A stretch of DNA of 64,000 bases from assembly GCF_000346485.2 (NCBI RefSeq), contig NZ_KQ976354.1:10994341-11058340 (forward strand), given 5' to 3'. Positions 63,501-64,000 of the stretch are shown here, in pieces (the stretch's first letter is position 1; every line of letters begins with the position of its first letter). The DNA is from Scytonema hofmannii PCC 7110. Lineage in GTDB: Bacteria; Cyanobacteriota; Cyanobacteriia; Cyanobacteriales; Nostocaceae. Both the position numbers and the translations under genes were made by a program. The notes under the pieces were generated by a model. It saw only the letters and a list, made by a program, of their open reading frames with translations, was not told the origin of the DNA and made no database searches.

Positions 63501-64000
63501 TTACGCTGTTGCTAAGAAGGTCTTCTTGAATTCGGTAATTGCTTCCTTGAGGGCTTTTTCCTCATCATCACCTAGAACTTTCTTTGCCTTTACGCTATCT
63601 GTATACTGAGGCTTCCCAGTCTTCAAATATTCGCGCAGACCCTTAGCAAAAGCAGTCACTTTGTTTGCTGGTACATCATCTAAGTAACCGTTAATACCAG
63701 CGTAAAGAAGAGCAACTTGCTCGTGAACTGATAGAGGCGAGTTTTGTGGCTGTTTCAAGAGTTCCCGCAAACGAGCACCTCTTGCCAACTGGTCTTGAGT
63801 GGCTTTATCTAGGTCAGAAGCGAATTGTGAGAAAGCTTGCAATTCGTCAAACTGAGCTAACTCCAACTTCAACTTACCAGCAACTTTTTTCATTGCCTTT
63901 GTTTGAGCAGCTGAACCCACCCGCGATACAGAAATACCGGGGTTAATCGCCGGACGGATACCAGCGTTAAACAAGTCAGAGGACAAGAATATCTGACCGT
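63501..64000 (-). CDS. atpA: ATP synthase F1 alpha subunit, C-terminal part (continues beyond window)
   Basis: The last 166 codons are inside the window and the frame is open to base 64000 ([18 protein letters not shown], then the conserved [13 protein letters not shown]). Characteristic is the Arg of SRVGSAAQ, near the catalytic interface, and a C-terminal helical bundle ending [12 protein letters not shown]. It forms the alpha-beta hexamer that holds the nucleotide sites. The rest lies to the right. It is the upstream gene of atpG on the minus strand. Confidence 0.97.
   Translation of the reverse strand, partial: GQIFLSSDLFNAGIRPAINPGISVSRVGSAAQTKAMKKVAGKLKLELAQFDELQAFSQFASDLDKATQDQLARGARLRELLKQPQNSPLSVHEQVALLYAGINGYLDDVPANKVTAFAKGLREYLKTGKPQYTDSVKAKKVLGDDEEKALKEAITEFKKTFLATA

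Noticed and set aside
1-64000. Search for insertion sequences, tRNA genes, rRNA and prophage
   Set aside because: No transposase, integrase or tRNA-like fold was recognised apart from tmRNA and the HNH-like remnant.

Overview
The window comes from a cyanobacterium, most likely a filamentous heterocyst-forming one (Nostocales type). The signs are the frequent HIP1 octamer GCGATCGC, dense arrays of 7-bp short tandem repeats between genes, a cyanobacterial tmRNA, cyanobacterial small protein families (DUF2555, DUF1816, DUF7219-like), the cyanobacterial insertion in the ATP synthase gamma subunit, and a Yfr2-type small RNA pair. No species name is claimed.

Layout. 1-9.2 kb: a cytosolic-looking beta-propeller (VCBS/FG-GAP) protein, a Uma2-type nuclease, then housekeeping genes (coaBC, DUF2555, an esterase, purH, a short transaldolase). 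Two tandem copies of a Yfr2-like sRNA lie between purH and the transaldolase. 9.2-26.3 kb: a signalling block with five large multidomain proteins of cyclic-di-GMP and two-component type (four with REC domains, five with GGDEF, one with EAL), plus small cyanobacterial proteins. Several receiver domains have lost the phosphoacceptor Asp. 27.3-45.4 kb: one long plus-strand exopolysaccharide/capsule cluster with a PglF/FlaA1-like 4,6-dehydratase, a GINT1-N-like propeller, two FemAB/GNAT-like acyltransferases, Wzx flippase, Wzy-like polymerase, three GT4 glycosyltransferases, a PglC-like initiating sugar transferase, a secreted glycosidase-like protein, a DegT aminotransferase and a Wzc-like tyrosine autokinase. 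Dispersed repeats sit in front of many of these genes.

45.45-46.8 kb is a gene graveyard: remnants of a GT1 glycosyltransferase, a TauE/SafE permease and a PstS phosphate-binding protein. 47-49.4 kb: a Tat-exported PhoX-like phosphatase behind a Pho-box-like array. 49.7-54.9 kb: a minus-strand arsenic locus read arsR - pstS paralog - (truncated ACR3) - arsC - dual-specificity phosphatase - ACR3 - arsH. 55-64 kb: a divergent IF-3 paralog that appears to start at AUU, a VapBC-type toxin-antitoxin pair, a lipoprotein superoxide dismutase, an FHA membrane protein paired with an unknown protein, a frameshifted HNH-like remnant, ssrA (tmRNA), and the end of the atp operon (gamma subunit, then the C-terminal part of alpha, which runs off the right edge).

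How the parts may work together: the cyclic-di-GMP enzymes next to a complete Wzx/Wzy/Wzc export cluster suggest second-messenger control of matrix production. The PhoX, PstS and ars genes suggest adaptation to low phosphate and to arsenate as its analogue. Both links are inferences from gene neighbourhood. 7-bp repeats have entered coding regions and supply start or stop codons or terminal residues of several proteins.
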